Of a DNA stretch of 64,000 nucleotides, positions 1 through 7,616 are shown piece after piece. Each line of letters begins with the position of its first letter. Positions within the stretch are counted from its first letter, which is position 1. Source of the DNA: Pseudomonas sp. SCA2728.1_7 (lineage in GTDB: Bacteria; Pseudomonadota; Gammaproteobacteria; Pseudomonadales; Pseudomonadaceae); contig NZ_CP073104.1 of the NCBI RefSeq assembly GCF_018138145.1, positions 372,001-436,000 on the forward strand, read 5' to 3'. The translations under genes and the position numbers were made by a program. Under the pieces are notes generated by a model, which was not told the DNA's origin, made no database searches, and saw only the letters and a list, made by a program, of their open reading frames with translations.

Positions 1-171
1 GCGCAGACAGCCTTCAATCACTGAGGCCTGTTCGGTGTCTTCGCTCCAATCCATCAGCTCTTCCAGCTTTTGCCGTGTTCCGAGCCGGCACCGGTGCCGC
101 AGCTCCTTCTCGTCTAACTCGATCCGTTTCAGCGCAGCCTTCGCCGATCGCTCCTGTCCACTCTTGGCCAT
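1..171 (-). CDS. Phage left-arm hypothetical protein, partial
   Basis: The reverse strand reads an open frame from ATG at 171 with an SD-like GAGG just upstream and runs off the window edge, so only the first 57 codons are visible. The start region (bases around 165-195) closely matches that of the leftward gene starting at 55332 in the right prophage, including the untranslated leader. The visible peptide is short, charged and rich in Lys, Arg and Glu. Function is unknown; a DNA-binding accessory protein of the prophage left arm is a guess from context. Confidence 0.55.
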   Translation of the reverse strand, partial: MAKSGQERSAKAALKRIELDEKELRHRCRLGTRQKLEELMDWSEDTEQASVIEGCLR

Positions 172-317
172 GGCCTACCTCTTCAATTCCACTGGCCGGC
201 AAGTCCAGCCAGCTCTGTAACGGTTAAGTTCAAAAGTCCGAGATCCGTATGACAACTTAGATTGATGTGATGGCAAAACGCGATTACGATGCCGCCCCTT
301 CATAAGGGAGTTACACA

Positions 318-494
318 ATGTTTCCAAGGTATTTTCGCTGGATTTCCGGACTGGGTGTCATCGCCGCGGTGGTGGTTTTCGTAGTTTCAGGTCTGAGAAT
401 CTGGTCTGGCATGGCACCTACCACAGATCTGATTCAGCCGATTGTCATGACGATTTTTTTGAGCTGGATGTTCACTCAATCGACCAAGGCTTGA
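318..494 (+). CDS. Small membrane protein (58 aa)
   Basis: ATG at 318 follows a clear SD (AAGGGAG, 303-309). The product has one strong hydrophobic segment at about residues 10-28 and a second, weaker one at about 40-55, so it is probably an inner-membrane protein. It lies between two leftward genes and has its own RBS, as expected of an independently expressed prophage cargo gene. No family was recognised. Confidence 0.55.
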   Translation: MFPRYFRWISGLGVIAAVVVFVVSGLRIWSGMAPTTDLIQPIVMTIFLSWMFTQSTKA

Positions 495-500
495 GGCAGA

Positions 501-1715
501 TCACGCTGCCACCTTGACCAGCCTCACGCCGGCCATGCTGAGCTTGTCGTCCTGGACCACGACCATCGCGTCGAGTTTCTCCCAGTCCACAGTCAGTACC
601 GAAATAGGCGCATGGCCGCCAGCGACGGCATGGATTAGCGCTTCCAGATCGAACACCTCAGCTTGCAGGTGCATCGGCACCGCGGTAGTGGTCGCTGGCT
701 TCGACGCAGGCTGAATTGGTGAGGAAACTCTAACCGGCGCCGGGCTGGCGACTGTTGCAGGCTCAACCGGTGCGTTGGCTTGGGCCTCGTCCGCGATTCG
801 CTTCATCTCCTCCTGACGGATCTGTTCACGCTGCGCTTCGGCTTTCTGCTCCTCGGCCTTCTGGTGTTCGGATATCCGCACCTTGATCAGCGCGACCAGG
901 TCGTCGTTCGCTTTCATCACCAGTTGCTGAACGTCGTTAAACAGGAACATGTAATCGTCTGCGCGCTCGTCCAGGGTGGCCAAGTTGTTCCGGATGCTGT
1001 CGCCGACCTGGCTGGCGGCAATCTTTGCCCGGGCCAGTTCGGAATCGGCAGAATCGCGCAGGCTGCTGATCGTCTTTTTGCCTTTGATGGCTCCGGCGAA
1101 ATCTGCAGGCACTGCCGGCATACGCGTTTTGCCGCCCAGTGAAGCGTGGTTCTGGTCGATGTGGACCTACAGCGCCTTCGCAGCATCCATGACGATGTCT
1201 TCACGGATGCTGAGCTTGCGGGCTTTCACCAGTTTGTCGAGCATCAGACGCATGGCGCGGGCCACGGCGCTGATCTCGTCGATGGTGCGGAACAGCGCGT
1301 CGATGCTTTCAGTTTGGCTCAGCGCATGCTGGTTTGCAGCTTCCAGACGCTCCTCGACATCGCCGCACCACTTCACTGCTTTCTCGGCGTCGGCGAAGTG
1401 CTGATCCGTTTCCAGTTCGGTATTGATCGAGTTGAAGACGGCCAGCGAGTGGGCTTTGAATTGCTCCAGGTTGCTGGCGATTACCATGCCGGTGACTTCG
1501 ATGCGCAGCGCTGGCAATGACTCCGGCGTTTTGCCTACGGCTTCCGGCATCACCTCAGCGGGAGTGAAGCCCTGCAGATCGGCTTGGAACTGTTTCCAGC
1601 CTGCGACGAGTGTCGCGGACGGCCCCGATACCGGCGTGTATTCCATAGAAACGAAGTTTTCTTCAGTGCCGTCGGAGCAGACGAAGATCACCTTCTCGGC
1701 GCCGCTCACCAGCAT
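501..1715 (-). pseudogene. Phage left-arm protein, split by in-frame TAG and N-terminally truncated
   Basis: Two adjacent reverse-strand frames (1167-1715 and 501-1121) are in the same phase and are separated only by a TAG codon at 1167-1169. Read through, they give one protein of about 404 residues with a helical, Glu/Gln/Lys-rich centre (the residues encoded around 780-900) and a conserved-looking C-terminal block. The start is also doubtful: just upstream of 1715 another frame becomes open, and the sequence there belongs to the tail of a rightward gene, so a deletion junction probably cut off the true N-terminus. It resembles phage proteins found beside recombination genes, but function is not known. 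Confidence 0.6.
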
Positions 1716-1779
1716 CGTCGCGCGATTCGCCCATCAGGGCGTGCACTTCGATGATCTGCTGAGCCAGGAGGCTGCATGA
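1716..1779 (+). pseudogene. C-terminal tail of a gene that preceded ninG
   Basis: The rightward frame ending at the TGA at 1777-1779 encodes the tail VARFAHQGVHFDDLLSQEAA. The TGA overlaps the ATG of ninG, the usual stop-start coupling of consecutive phage genes. In the right prophage a tyrosine-recombinase-like gene lies in the corresponding place, so this may be the tail of such a gene after an internal deletion. The rest of the gene is absent and the neighbouring sequence to the left belongs to a leftward gene. This is inference from layout. Confidence 0.35.
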
Positions 1780-2357
1780 CGATCGCAAGGAAGCAGCCAA
1801 AGTCGAAGAAATGCTGTGTCGTATCGTGTGGGAAATCTTTCATCCCTTCGCGCCTGGGGCAGGCCGTATGCAGTCCGGCTTGTGCGGCAATTGATGCCCC
1901 GCGTCATCAAGAGAAAGCTCGCAAAGCGATCGACCAATGCGAGCGCCGCGAGATCAAAGTCCGCTAGGAGAAGCTGAAGAGTAGGGCGGAGCACATGCGC
2001 GAAGCCCTGGCCGCGTTCAACGAGTGGATCCGCCGGCGTGATGCCGATCGCCCATGCGTGAGCTGCGGTCGCCACCATGAAGGCCAATACCGCGCTGGGC
2101 ACTATCGCTCTATGGGAGCGAACCCCGAGCTGCGATTTGAACCGCTCAACGTTTGGAAACAATGCGCGCCGTGCAACACCTACTTGTCCGGCAACCTGGT
2201 GAATTACCGACTTTCGCTCCTGCAACTGATCGGCCCGGAAAAGGTTGATTGGCTGGAAGGGGCTCATGAACCCTGCAAGCACACCGTCGAAGAAATTAAA
2301 ATCGTCAAGGCCGACTATCGAGCCAAGACCCGCGAACTTAAGAGGGCCGCTGCATGA
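1776..2357 (+). pseudogene. ninG: NinG-like recombination protein, split by in-frame TAG
   Basis: Frames 1776-1967 and 1995-2357 are in phase and separated by TAG at 1965-1967. Together they would give about 193 residues, the usual NinG size. The N-terminal part has a Cys-rich motif (CCVVSC and CSPAC), and the C-terminal part carries the HNH-like CVSCGR...H...C..C pattern typical of lambda NinG/Rap, a Holliday-junction endonuclease. The second half has an internal ATG at 1995 but no good SD, so re-initiation is unlikely to give a full protein. The gene overlaps its upstream neighbour's stop and abuts the antitermination gene by a 4-base overlap. Confidence 0.75.
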
Positions 2358-2897
2358 CTTATCGCAATGTGATTTCCGCTGTAGTCCGAGCCTTGGCCGC
2401 CGAGACAATTAGCTCCACCGGTGGCTGCGATTTTGAGCCTAAGGTGCAGTGCGCCAAACAGAAGCGGGAGATCGTTGGCAAGGAGGCGGCGCTCCTTCAG
2501 GACTGTTGAGTGTTCGGTCGGCTGCATAAGGCGCTATCCCCGGCGCACTGGCGTGCGCTCGTGGCGAAATACTCTACCCACGAAGAGCGGAAAAATGGCG
2601 CCATTCTAGTTGCTCAATTCGGTGAAGACGCCAGCGCCAAAGCGCTTCCGGGAGTGTGCAGTGCTTACTTGGGCGATTCCTCAAGTTGCCGGCACTGAGG
2701 GGAAGCGCTCTGCCTCCGTACTGCCGGCCGCCTGGTATGACATCACCAACTGGGGTAACGACGGCAAGCCGGAATCGACCCGTTATCGGTGGCGCTCGTC
2801 GATCCGCAAGGCTCTGGACGATCAGGTAAATGAGGCGCTCACCGCCGCTCAGGAGCTACTAGACGCAGAGGGTTTAATCGAAAGTCGCGCCGCGTAG
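2354..2897 (+). pseudogene. Phage antitermination-type protein (Q position), broken
   Basis: ATG at 2354 overlaps the ninG stop. The frame is interrupted by TGA at 2507-2509, where a Trp (TGG) would fit the flanking peptide. It continues as open frame to 2698 but switches to the frame ending at 2897 somewhere near 2595-2640, which implies a +1 type frameshift. Pieced together, the product resembles the roughly 180-residue proteins that sit in the Q (late antiterminator) position of Pseudomonas lambdoid phages. With two lesions the gene is certainly inactive, so this remnant cannot switch on late genes by itself. Confidence 0.6.
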
Positions 2898-2981
2898 CAA
2901 AAAGCCATTGCAATGAGTGAGAAAGTGAGAGAGTTTTATTCATCCTGACGATTTTACGCGTTAGGGATTTAGAATTCGAAG

Positions 2982-3007
2982 CCTCGCCATTGTGCGGGGT
3001 TTTTTTC
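2982..3007 (+). terminator. Rho-independent terminator
   Basis: CCTCGC and GCGGGG arms (one G-T pair) around a short loop are followed by a run of seven T residues starting at 3000. It closes the ninG/Q transcription unit. Confidence 0.65.
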
Positions 3008-3094
3008 GCCCGCTCGTCGAAGAAACCGCACTCCCTGCCGTCGATCCTTCTCTCAATAGTATGCGCAGTCCCTGCGCCCCGACGGGAGAAAATT

Positions 3095-3310
3095 ATGATT
3101 GAAGACAACAACGGCCCTGAAGCGCCATACCCGGGGCCCGACGAGAAAGCACCAGACTCTGGCGAAGGTCATGATTCCGGACTTGAGCAGGCTGAGTCCG
3201 AGCCAAAGCAGGGCGCCGACGAGAGGCCAGAAGATTGGAATCCACCACCTGGAAACCCTGGCTCTGACCAAGACGCCCAGGCGGGCCGTGAGAATGGCGG
3301 CGCGAAATAG
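3095..3310 (+). CDS. Short acidic, Pro/Gly-rich protein (71 aa)
   Basis: ATG at 3095 has an SD (GGGAGAA, 3084-3090). Just 5' of the SD is a perfect hairpin (GCGCAG, loop TCC, CTGCGC; 3063-3077), the same hairpin-then-SD layout seen before cargo genes of the right prophage. The peptide is dominated by Glu, Asp, Pro, Gly and Gln and is predicted disordered. No family was recognised. A terminator follows at 3340, so this is a self-contained cassette. Confidence 0.55.
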   Translation: MIEDNNGPEAPYPGPDEKAPDSGEGHDSGLEQAESEPKQGADERPEDWNPPPGNPGSDQDAQAGRENGGAK

Positions 3311-3339
3311 GCTCTATCCAAAGCATACTCTTCACACCG

Positions 3340-3361
3340 CCCGGCCAAGCGCCGGGTTTTT
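3340..3361 (+). terminator. Rho-independent terminator
   Basis: CCCGGC / GCCGGG stem with a five-base loop, followed by TTTTT. It ends the short cassette at 3095-3310. Confidence 0.75.
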
Positions 3362-3433
3362 ATTGCTCCCGAATGGCCACTTTCATATAGATTGGTGCTG
3401 ATTGGCAGTGGAGATCAGGAATTGGCAAAACGA

Positions 3434-3799
3434 ATGGATCGTACGCAATTATTTTTTTCTAAAGCTTTCGGTGGCTTAAGCGTGAGTTACTACCTACGCC
3501 AGCTTTTTTTCGGTTCGCTGCCTCCGCTCATGATTCTGTCCGTCGTAGCTAGCAGCTCCTTCAGTCTTATGGATAAGCCCGCATTTATAGTCCTGTGTGT
3601 AATTAGCACCCTCGTATACCCATACTCTCGATTCGTTTACGAAAGAGCCTTCGAATTCCTTGTTGGAAATAAAGAGTTTGGCTTGAACTCTTCGCTGATG
3701 ATGTACCTGCAAATTCTCACCATTATGATTTGCTGGTGTGTCTCGATTTTTCTGGCGCCTATTGGGCTCACCTATTTGTACCGGCGTAACAGCCGATAG
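3434..3799 (+). CDS. Three-TM membrane protein, prophage cargo
   Basis: The ORF is open from 3392; ATG at 3434 is chosen because a weak SD (AGGA, 3417-3420) precedes it, though the spacing is long. The product (121 aa) has hydrophobic segments at about residues 28-48, 52-70 and 92-115. Its DNA is more AT-rich than neighbouring phage genes. It lies in its own cassette between two terminators, as cargo (moron) genes usually do. Function unknown; no lysis motif is obvious. Confidence 0.6.
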   Translation: MDRTQLFFSKAFGGLSVSYYLRQLFFGSLPPLMILSVVASSSFSLMDKPAFIVLCVISTLVYPYSRFVYERAFEFLVGNKEFGLNSSLMMYLQILTIMICWCVSIFLAPIGLTYLYRRNSR

Positions 3800-3823
3800 A
3801 TCCAACAGGACATTTCATTACCT

Positions 3824-3850
3824 AGCCCAGCCATAGAGCTGGGCTTTTTT
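3824..3850 (+). terminator. Rho-independent terminator
   Basis: AGCCCAG and CTGGGCT arms with an 8-base loop, followed by TTTTTT. It ends the membrane-protein cassette. Confidence 0.8.
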
Positions 3851-4109
3851 ATGTCCCAGATTTACCTGTAACCAGGGACAGCCTTCGGGAAGGCCTGGAC
3901 GTCGATAGCCGGATATTGCGCCACTAAGAGGCGACCACTGTGCTCGGTAGTGCTGGCAGTGTGGGCAGACTTGCATGCCAATAAGTTTATTGGTCTGAGG
4001 ATGCCAGCTTGCGGAACGCATGCTTTGTCCATCTCAACTGGAGACCCATGCCTCGCTATGCCTTTTCTGCGTCTATGCTTGATTCCCAAATCAATGGAGG
4101 ATATGTGCA

Positions 4110-4628
4110 ATGGAAGCAGCCGGTTTTAATAAACTGTCCAGGTTGACCCCTGTCAGCGGATTGGTGGGTACCGCTGGCCTTGCTAACTGCATTGCCGTTG
4201 TTGGCTTCAACAGTTCCAATGGAGAAATGGCTATTGCTCATTACGACACGATGAATTGCGCGGATTTCCATGGGGCTTCATTGTCATGGAGTGAAACGGC
4301 GCTCACGAAATTCCGCGATTGGTTCGTCAGTAAAACCAAGGCAAATCAATTCGTGGTCGGCCTTGGCTTAATTTGGTTCAATACTTCCGAATCCTCAGGT
4401 AAGAAGAGCCCTCAAGGCTATCCGGCGATTGATGACCGACGCTATGAACTAATCAGACTAATAGTGAAGGTGTTTAAGCATGAGCCAACTCAATCAGGCC
4501 GTTGCTTTACCTGCACGGTGGTAAATAACAAGATAATCCTGAGCGCGCATTCGGATGAGAAAATCATGCCTGAAGGTTGGGCTGACGCGGGCCTTGTTAT
4601 CCCCTATGCCGAATTAAGAGCGGAATGA
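4110..4628 (+). CDS. CheD/CNF-like candidate deamidase, prophage cargo (172 aa)
   Basis: ATG at 4110 follows GGAGGA at good distance. Residues 18-48 carry a Thr (T21), then GLANC with Cys27, then a hydrophobic strand, and AIAH with His44. From memory, this order and spacing matches the catalytic Thr, Cys and His of CheD, a receptor glutamine deamidase whose fold is shared with the CNF1/BLF1 deamidase toxins (TLGLGSC...MAH in Thermotoga CheD). The rest of the protein is not recognisable and no chemotaxis gene is nearby. It could be a cargo effector acting on a host protein, or a non-catalytic relative. The motif is seen; the function is inferred. Confidence 0.5.
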   Translation: MEAAGFNKLSRLTPVSGLVGTAGLANCIAVVGFNSSNGEMAIAHYDTMNCADFHGASLSWSETALTKFRDWFVSKTKANQFVVGLGLIWFNTSESSGKKSPQGYPAIDDRRYELIRLIVKVFKHEPTQSGRCFTCTVVNNKIILSAHSDEKIMPEGWADAGLVIPYAELRAE

Positions 4629-4763
4629 CTAGGCGTCTCATACGCCAATTACTGGGAGCTACGAGTGTCGCCAGTGGGTGTGTCGATAGCTATTGATGTT
4701 GCTTAGGCATGTGCTGAGCAGGCCTTTGGCGGACGGCGTGGAAAGACACGCAAACCTATTTCA

Positions 4764-4790
4764 AGCCTCGGCACCTGCTGGGGCTTTTTC
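4764..4790 (+). terminator. Rho-independent terminator
   Basis: AGCCTC / GGGGCT stem (one G-T pair), loop of about ten bases, then TTTTT. It lies between the deamidase-like gene and the lysis remnant. The remaining part of 4629-4823 shows no gene. Confidence 0.65.
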
Positions 4791-4823
4791 GTTCATGGCT
4801 CCCTGATTGGGGAGGAACCCGAG

Positions 4824-5234
4824 ATGCCAAACATGCCAGACAAACCAGACACATGGGCGATAGCGCTTGCATGGTTGAGCCAGCATCCGCCGATCCTCTA
4901 TGCGGCTGCGCTGTCTTGAGCTATGGCCGTGTTGCGGATCACTTACGGTGGCGGTACTCGTCGCCAGATGCTGGTGGAAGGCGCCATTTTCGGCGGCCTG
5001 ACGTTGACCATCATTAGCGGCCTGGACTTCTTCGGGCTGCCCCAGAGCATGTCAGTCCTCATCGACGCAACCGACGTTGCCAAAGGCTGCGGTGTGCCAG
5101 CCACCTCCGGCGCCGGCGGCGTGGATCATGCAGACGTACAAGTCCAGCTTGACCCAGCGCATGCTCAACAAATTATCGCCATCACCCACGAGGGCGACCG
5201 GGGATTGATTGCGCTTCAGGCATGCCAGGCGTAG
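4824..5234 (+). pseudogene. Holin fused to the C-terminus of an Rz-type spanin, with in-frame TGA
   Basis: ATG at 4824 has a strong SD (GGGGAGGA). The first 31 codons look like the N-terminus of a Pseudomonas phage holin and end in TGA (4917-4919), where Trp would fit. The same frame reopens at 4923 with the holin core (transmembrane stretch about GAIFGGLTLTIISGLDFFGL). After residue MSVLI the product changes to a segment ending LDPAHAQQIIAITHEGDRGL, which resembles the C-terminus of Rz inner spanins. The rest of the holin, the endolysin and the start of Rz are missing. An in-frame deletion joining two lysis genes explains this. The cassette cannot lyse a cell. Confidence 0.6.
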
Positions 5235-5329
5235 GTCAGATCGCTATCTAAATACTAAATCTTGACGATGGAGCAGGGCTGCATGCTCCGTGTATTATTC
5301 GCCCTTTACCTTGAAAGCGAGTAACCGTG

Positions 5330-5752
5330 ATGCTGCATCTGTCCACTGAGAAAGTACGCGAAATCATCATTCTATCGGAAGCACGATTTTCGGCGATTCC
5401 TCAAGATCGAACCAAGGAACAAGTATTAGACAGCATCCTCGGACCCCATAGCCCTGAAGAAAAAGCGCTCTGGGATGCATTCAATGAGCTCAAGCATGAG
5501 CAGGTCGTGGAACTGACTGCAATGATGTTAGCCGGTCGATACTTGGTCGAGAACGAGCCTTATGAAAGTGTCCTAAACGATGCCGATGACGAGGAGTTTG
5601 ACGAACAGGTTCCCAAGGAAAACTTCGCCGACATTTACAATGACCATGTCCGTAATTTTCAGAGTCATAAGACGAGTTCATTGATCGTTATGTGTGAGGG
5701 AAAAACAACATTTCTTCACAGGTATCTCAAAGCTGCACTCGCGGCTCTTTAA
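5330..5752 (+). CDS. DUF3775-like hypothetical protein (140 aa)
   Basis: ATG at 5330 (GTG at 5327 is an alternative). A hairpin-forming sequence with GGAGCA/TGCTCC arms lies upstream at 5268-5289. The pattern LSTEKVREIIILSEA near the start and ELxxLxxEQVVELTAMMLAGR in the middle resembles DUF3775 proteins, which are small, acidic and uncharacterised. It is a separate cassette behind the lysis remnant. The family match is from memory and moderate only. Confidence 0.5.
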   Translation: MLHLSTEKVREIIILSEARFSAIPQDRTKEQVLDSILGPHSPEEKALWDAFNELKHEQVVELTAMMLAGRYLVENEPYESVLNDADDEEFDEQVPKENFADIYNDHVRNFQSHKTSSLIVMCEGKTTFLHRYLKAALAAL

Positions 5753-6145
5753 ACGAGAGCATTCAGGCTCAGATGCTTAAAACTCGCATCAAATTTTGCA
5801 CCATTTCTGCGCTTACGAGGCGGGAGGATCAGGAATTACGTGAAGGCCTTTACGCCGCCAGCCAAAATCCCGGCTACTTCGCGCCTATCGTATGCCTGAG
5901 CTTTCAGCGCCAATTCATTGGTGCCGGCTTCGTCACAAAACCTTTGCCGTCGCAGGTCGGGCAGCGAAAGGCATGCTGCGGGTTTCGCTGTATAAATGCT
6001 GTATTCGTGTACAGCAATCAGGTCGCCGGGGGGAAGCGACGAACAGTAGCAATAGGAGTGCTTTCGGCCAAAGCTGACGGTAGCAACGGCAGAAATCGAC
6101 TCACAGCTGCCTTCTAGATCAGTTGGGATCTTTGTTAGAGCGGGC
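5753..6145. other. Gene-poor stretch with a zinc-ribbon gene relic
   Basis: No intact gene is supported here. On the reverse strand, about 5842-6020, one frame encodes CPTCDGKGFV, a two-Cys ribbon knuckle. A neighbouring frame takes over with a peptide ending TNELALKAQAYDRREVAGIL and a stop at 5836. A single indel near 5945 would join them, so this is probably a frameshifted small phage gene. Confidence 0.35.
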
Positions 6146-6403
6146 TTATCCGCAAGGAGGCTGCTTGAGCAACGCGCATACTCTTCGAGCGATGTCATCT
6201 GCGCTATCGGGAATGACCACTGAAATGCCTAAATAGTGTTCAAGGTGCAGGGTAAGCATGTGTTCATCCACCAACAGATCCCAATAGCGCTGGTCCGGGC
6301 CATCGAGCCTCTCTTTCCAGCAACCGCCCAGCCCTTGCTCAATAACCCGGGCCACGTCCTCGAAAAGCTTCCAGTCGGCTTCTTCTGATACTTCAATCCT
6401 CAC
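6146..6403 (-). CDS. Small conserved hypothetical protein (DUF3630-like, 85 aa)
   Basis: The reverse frame is open from 6463, but GTG at 6403 is preferred because GTGAGG lies eight bases upstream. The product has the pattern ERLDGPDQRYWDLxVDEHMLTLHLEHYLGISVVI, reminiscent of short DUF3630-type proteins of pseudomonads. Cytoplasmic; function unknown. It is the leftmost of three small leftward genes between the prophage remnant and the tRNA fragment. Confidence 0.55.
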   Translation of the reverse strand: MRIEVSEEADWKLFEDVARVIEQGLGGCWKERLDGPDQRYWDLLVDEHMLTLHLEHYLGISVVIPDSADDIARRVCALLKQPPCG

Positions 6404-6553
6404 TATGCGTAACCTCACCACCAACAGTCGTCCGATTCTGGTGGCTCCTGCGAATGGCCGCAATGGGTCGATACCTAACGGTGGAGGATGGCCGCTATTG
6501 GTCGATTGGCGCTTGTCGCAAAGTGCAGTTATCGACCCATGCGAGACATCAAT

Positions 6554-6739
6554 TCACGGGCCGCCGGTATAGATGAGCAAGGCTATGAATGCAGCGAATG
6601 GAGAGAGCAGAATCAGCCCGCCGACGACAACTGCCCAGCCCCAGGCAAAACCACTTTCTCCCTCGAAGCGGCCGCCACTCAAGAAGCTCAGCACGTAGAC
6701 GCCAACACGATGAGCTATCGAATCGAAAATGAAGTCCAT
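6554..6739 (-). CDS. Small two-TM membrane protein (61 aa)
   Basis: ATG at 6739 with GAGGG six bases upstream. There is a hydrophobic segment at about residues 30-57 and a weaker one near the N-terminus. Similar short proteins (start MDFI) are common near tRNA and prophage ends in Pseudomonas. Function unknown. Confidence 0.6.
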   Translation of the reverse strand: MDFIFDSIAHRVGVYVLSFLSGGRFEGESGFAWGWAVVVGGLILLSPFAAFIALLIYTGGP

Positions 6740-6805
6740 TTGGCCCTCACGCCTCCTAGTCGTGTTCCTGGATATCTCCGAACGATATTTCTGGCCGACT
6801 ATTCG

Positions 6806-7015
6806 TCAGTCCGGCGTCATCAGCACTGCAAGCGTCATCTTGATGAACTCTTCGTTCTTGTCGATCACTCGGAGCGCGTCGCGCACGTTCTCGGCGACAT
6901 CGGCCGACCCGCGCTGCTCAACCCAGTTCGAAAGCTCCATGATGGCGGCTTCGAGAGCGAGTTGGTTCTCATTGATTTTGTAAAGCAGGGAAGGGAGCAG
7001 ATCTGAATTCGGCAT
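6806..7015 (-). CDS. Small conserved hypothetical protein (69 aa)
   Basis: The frame is open from 7186, but ATG at 7015 has an excellent SD (GGAGGAA) and gives a compact helical protein with two Glu-rich helices (NENQLALEAAIMELSNWVEQ). It is the last gene before the attachment site, a usual place for cargo. No function can be assigned. Confidence 0.6.
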   Translation of the reverse strand: MPNSDLLPSLLYKINENQLALEAAIMELSNWVEQRGSADVAENVRDALRVIDKNEEFIKMTLAVLMTPD

Positions 7016-7111
7016 GGGGTTTCCTCCGTGAAAAACCCAGCGTAGCACCGTGTTACATGAAGAGTGTTTTACGTTTGGCAGGAAGCTGGAGAAGGGAGAA
7101 AAAGCAGAAAT

Positions 7112-7143
7112 TTTTGTAACGCGTCTCAAAAAGTTTTGTAACG
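7112..7143 (+). repeat. Candidate integrase arm-type sites, two copies of TTTTGTAACG
   Basis: The decamer TTTTGTAACG occurs at 7112-7121 and 7134-7143, about 80-110 bases from the tRNA fragment, and again at 49115-49124 beside the right prophage integrase. Short direct repeats flanking a core at this distance are typical arm-type binding sites of lambda-family integrases. The shared sequence suggests the left and right elements use the same type of integrase. Confidence 0.5.
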
Positions 7144-7180
7144 CTTCACGGAACGCGGTGGAAACCTCAAACCCCAGAAG

Positions 7181-7212
7181 CGACAAAGCCCTGAATAATC
7201 AGGGCTTTGTCG
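7181..7212. terminator. Bidirectional-looking hairpin beside the tRNA-Ser fragment
   Basis: CGACAAAGCCCTGA / TCAGGGCTTTGTCG is a near-perfect stem with an ATAA loop. An identical 32-base hairpin lies at 48910-48941 next to the other tRNA fragment. It is the natural terminator downstream of tRNA-Ser (the tRNA reads leftward) and appears to be carried at the end of each element. Confidence 0.7.
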
Positions 7213-7221
7213 TATCAAATA

Positions 7222-7279
7222 TGGCGGAGGCGATGGGATTCGAACTCATGGACCTGTTACAGTCGACGGTTTTCAAGTC
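7222..7279 (-). other. Attachment site: 3' fragment of tRNA-Ser(UGA)
   Basis: The complement reads from the anticodon stem-loop (TTGAAAA, anticodon TGA) through the variable arm and T arm (GTTCGAATC) to the acceptor end with CCA. The D arm and 5' acceptor strand are missing. The last 56 bases or so are identical to 48951-49006. Such a 3' fragment is what remains on the distal side after integration of an element into a tRNA gene. Confidence 0.9.
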
Positions 7280-7616
7280 CGAAGATTAATCCTTATATAT
7301 CAATGCCTTAACTTGTGTTCGTTTCCGCTAGGCACTATTCATTGATGCTCTGGAGGCCTCTGAAATCAAGGGGTGGACACTTATTTGCGGAAACGAAGTT
7401 GGCCGGTTTTTTGGCGTTCTGGGTAGGCTCATGATCGCCCTAGACTTCAAGCTGCAATTGAGAGACTGCGCTTGAGGGAAAGCGACTTTCATCTGAAGTG
7501 AGATTTTGCAGCCAACCTGGTCAGCCGTAACAGGCAGGACACGGTCAAAAGCGGCCGTTGAGTCCTCGCAGAATATGAACCCAAAACAGCCAGATCTGCT
7601 CCAAGCGGAACAGAGG
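7280..7616. other. Left end of the middle element, no gene seen; arm-type repeats
   Basis: No convincing gene. GCGGAAACGAA occurs in inverted orientation at 7318-7328 and 7387-7397; the same decamer recurs at 48862-48871 and, partly, at 48842-48848, at the far end of the middle element. These are good candidates for arm sites of its own integrase. A degenerate copy of a border motif (GTCAAAAGCGGCCGTTGA, near 7543-7560) also lies here. Confidence 0.5.

Noticed and set aside
1776..2357. Recoding of TAG as an amino acid in phage genes
   Set aside because: The stops are mixed (TAG and TGA), sit beside a frameshift and deletions, and no suppressor tRNA is visible. Pseudogene decay is simpler.
1734..2408. 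Long leftward frame over ninG
   Set aside because: It has poor start context and is the complement of a recognisable, though broken, gene.
2839..3111. Leftward frame over terminator and leader sequence
   Set aside because: It contains the terminator hairpin and leader of real rightward genes and has no SD.
7222..7279. Functional tRNA-Ser gene
   Set aside because: The 5' half (acceptor strand and D arm) is missing at both copies.
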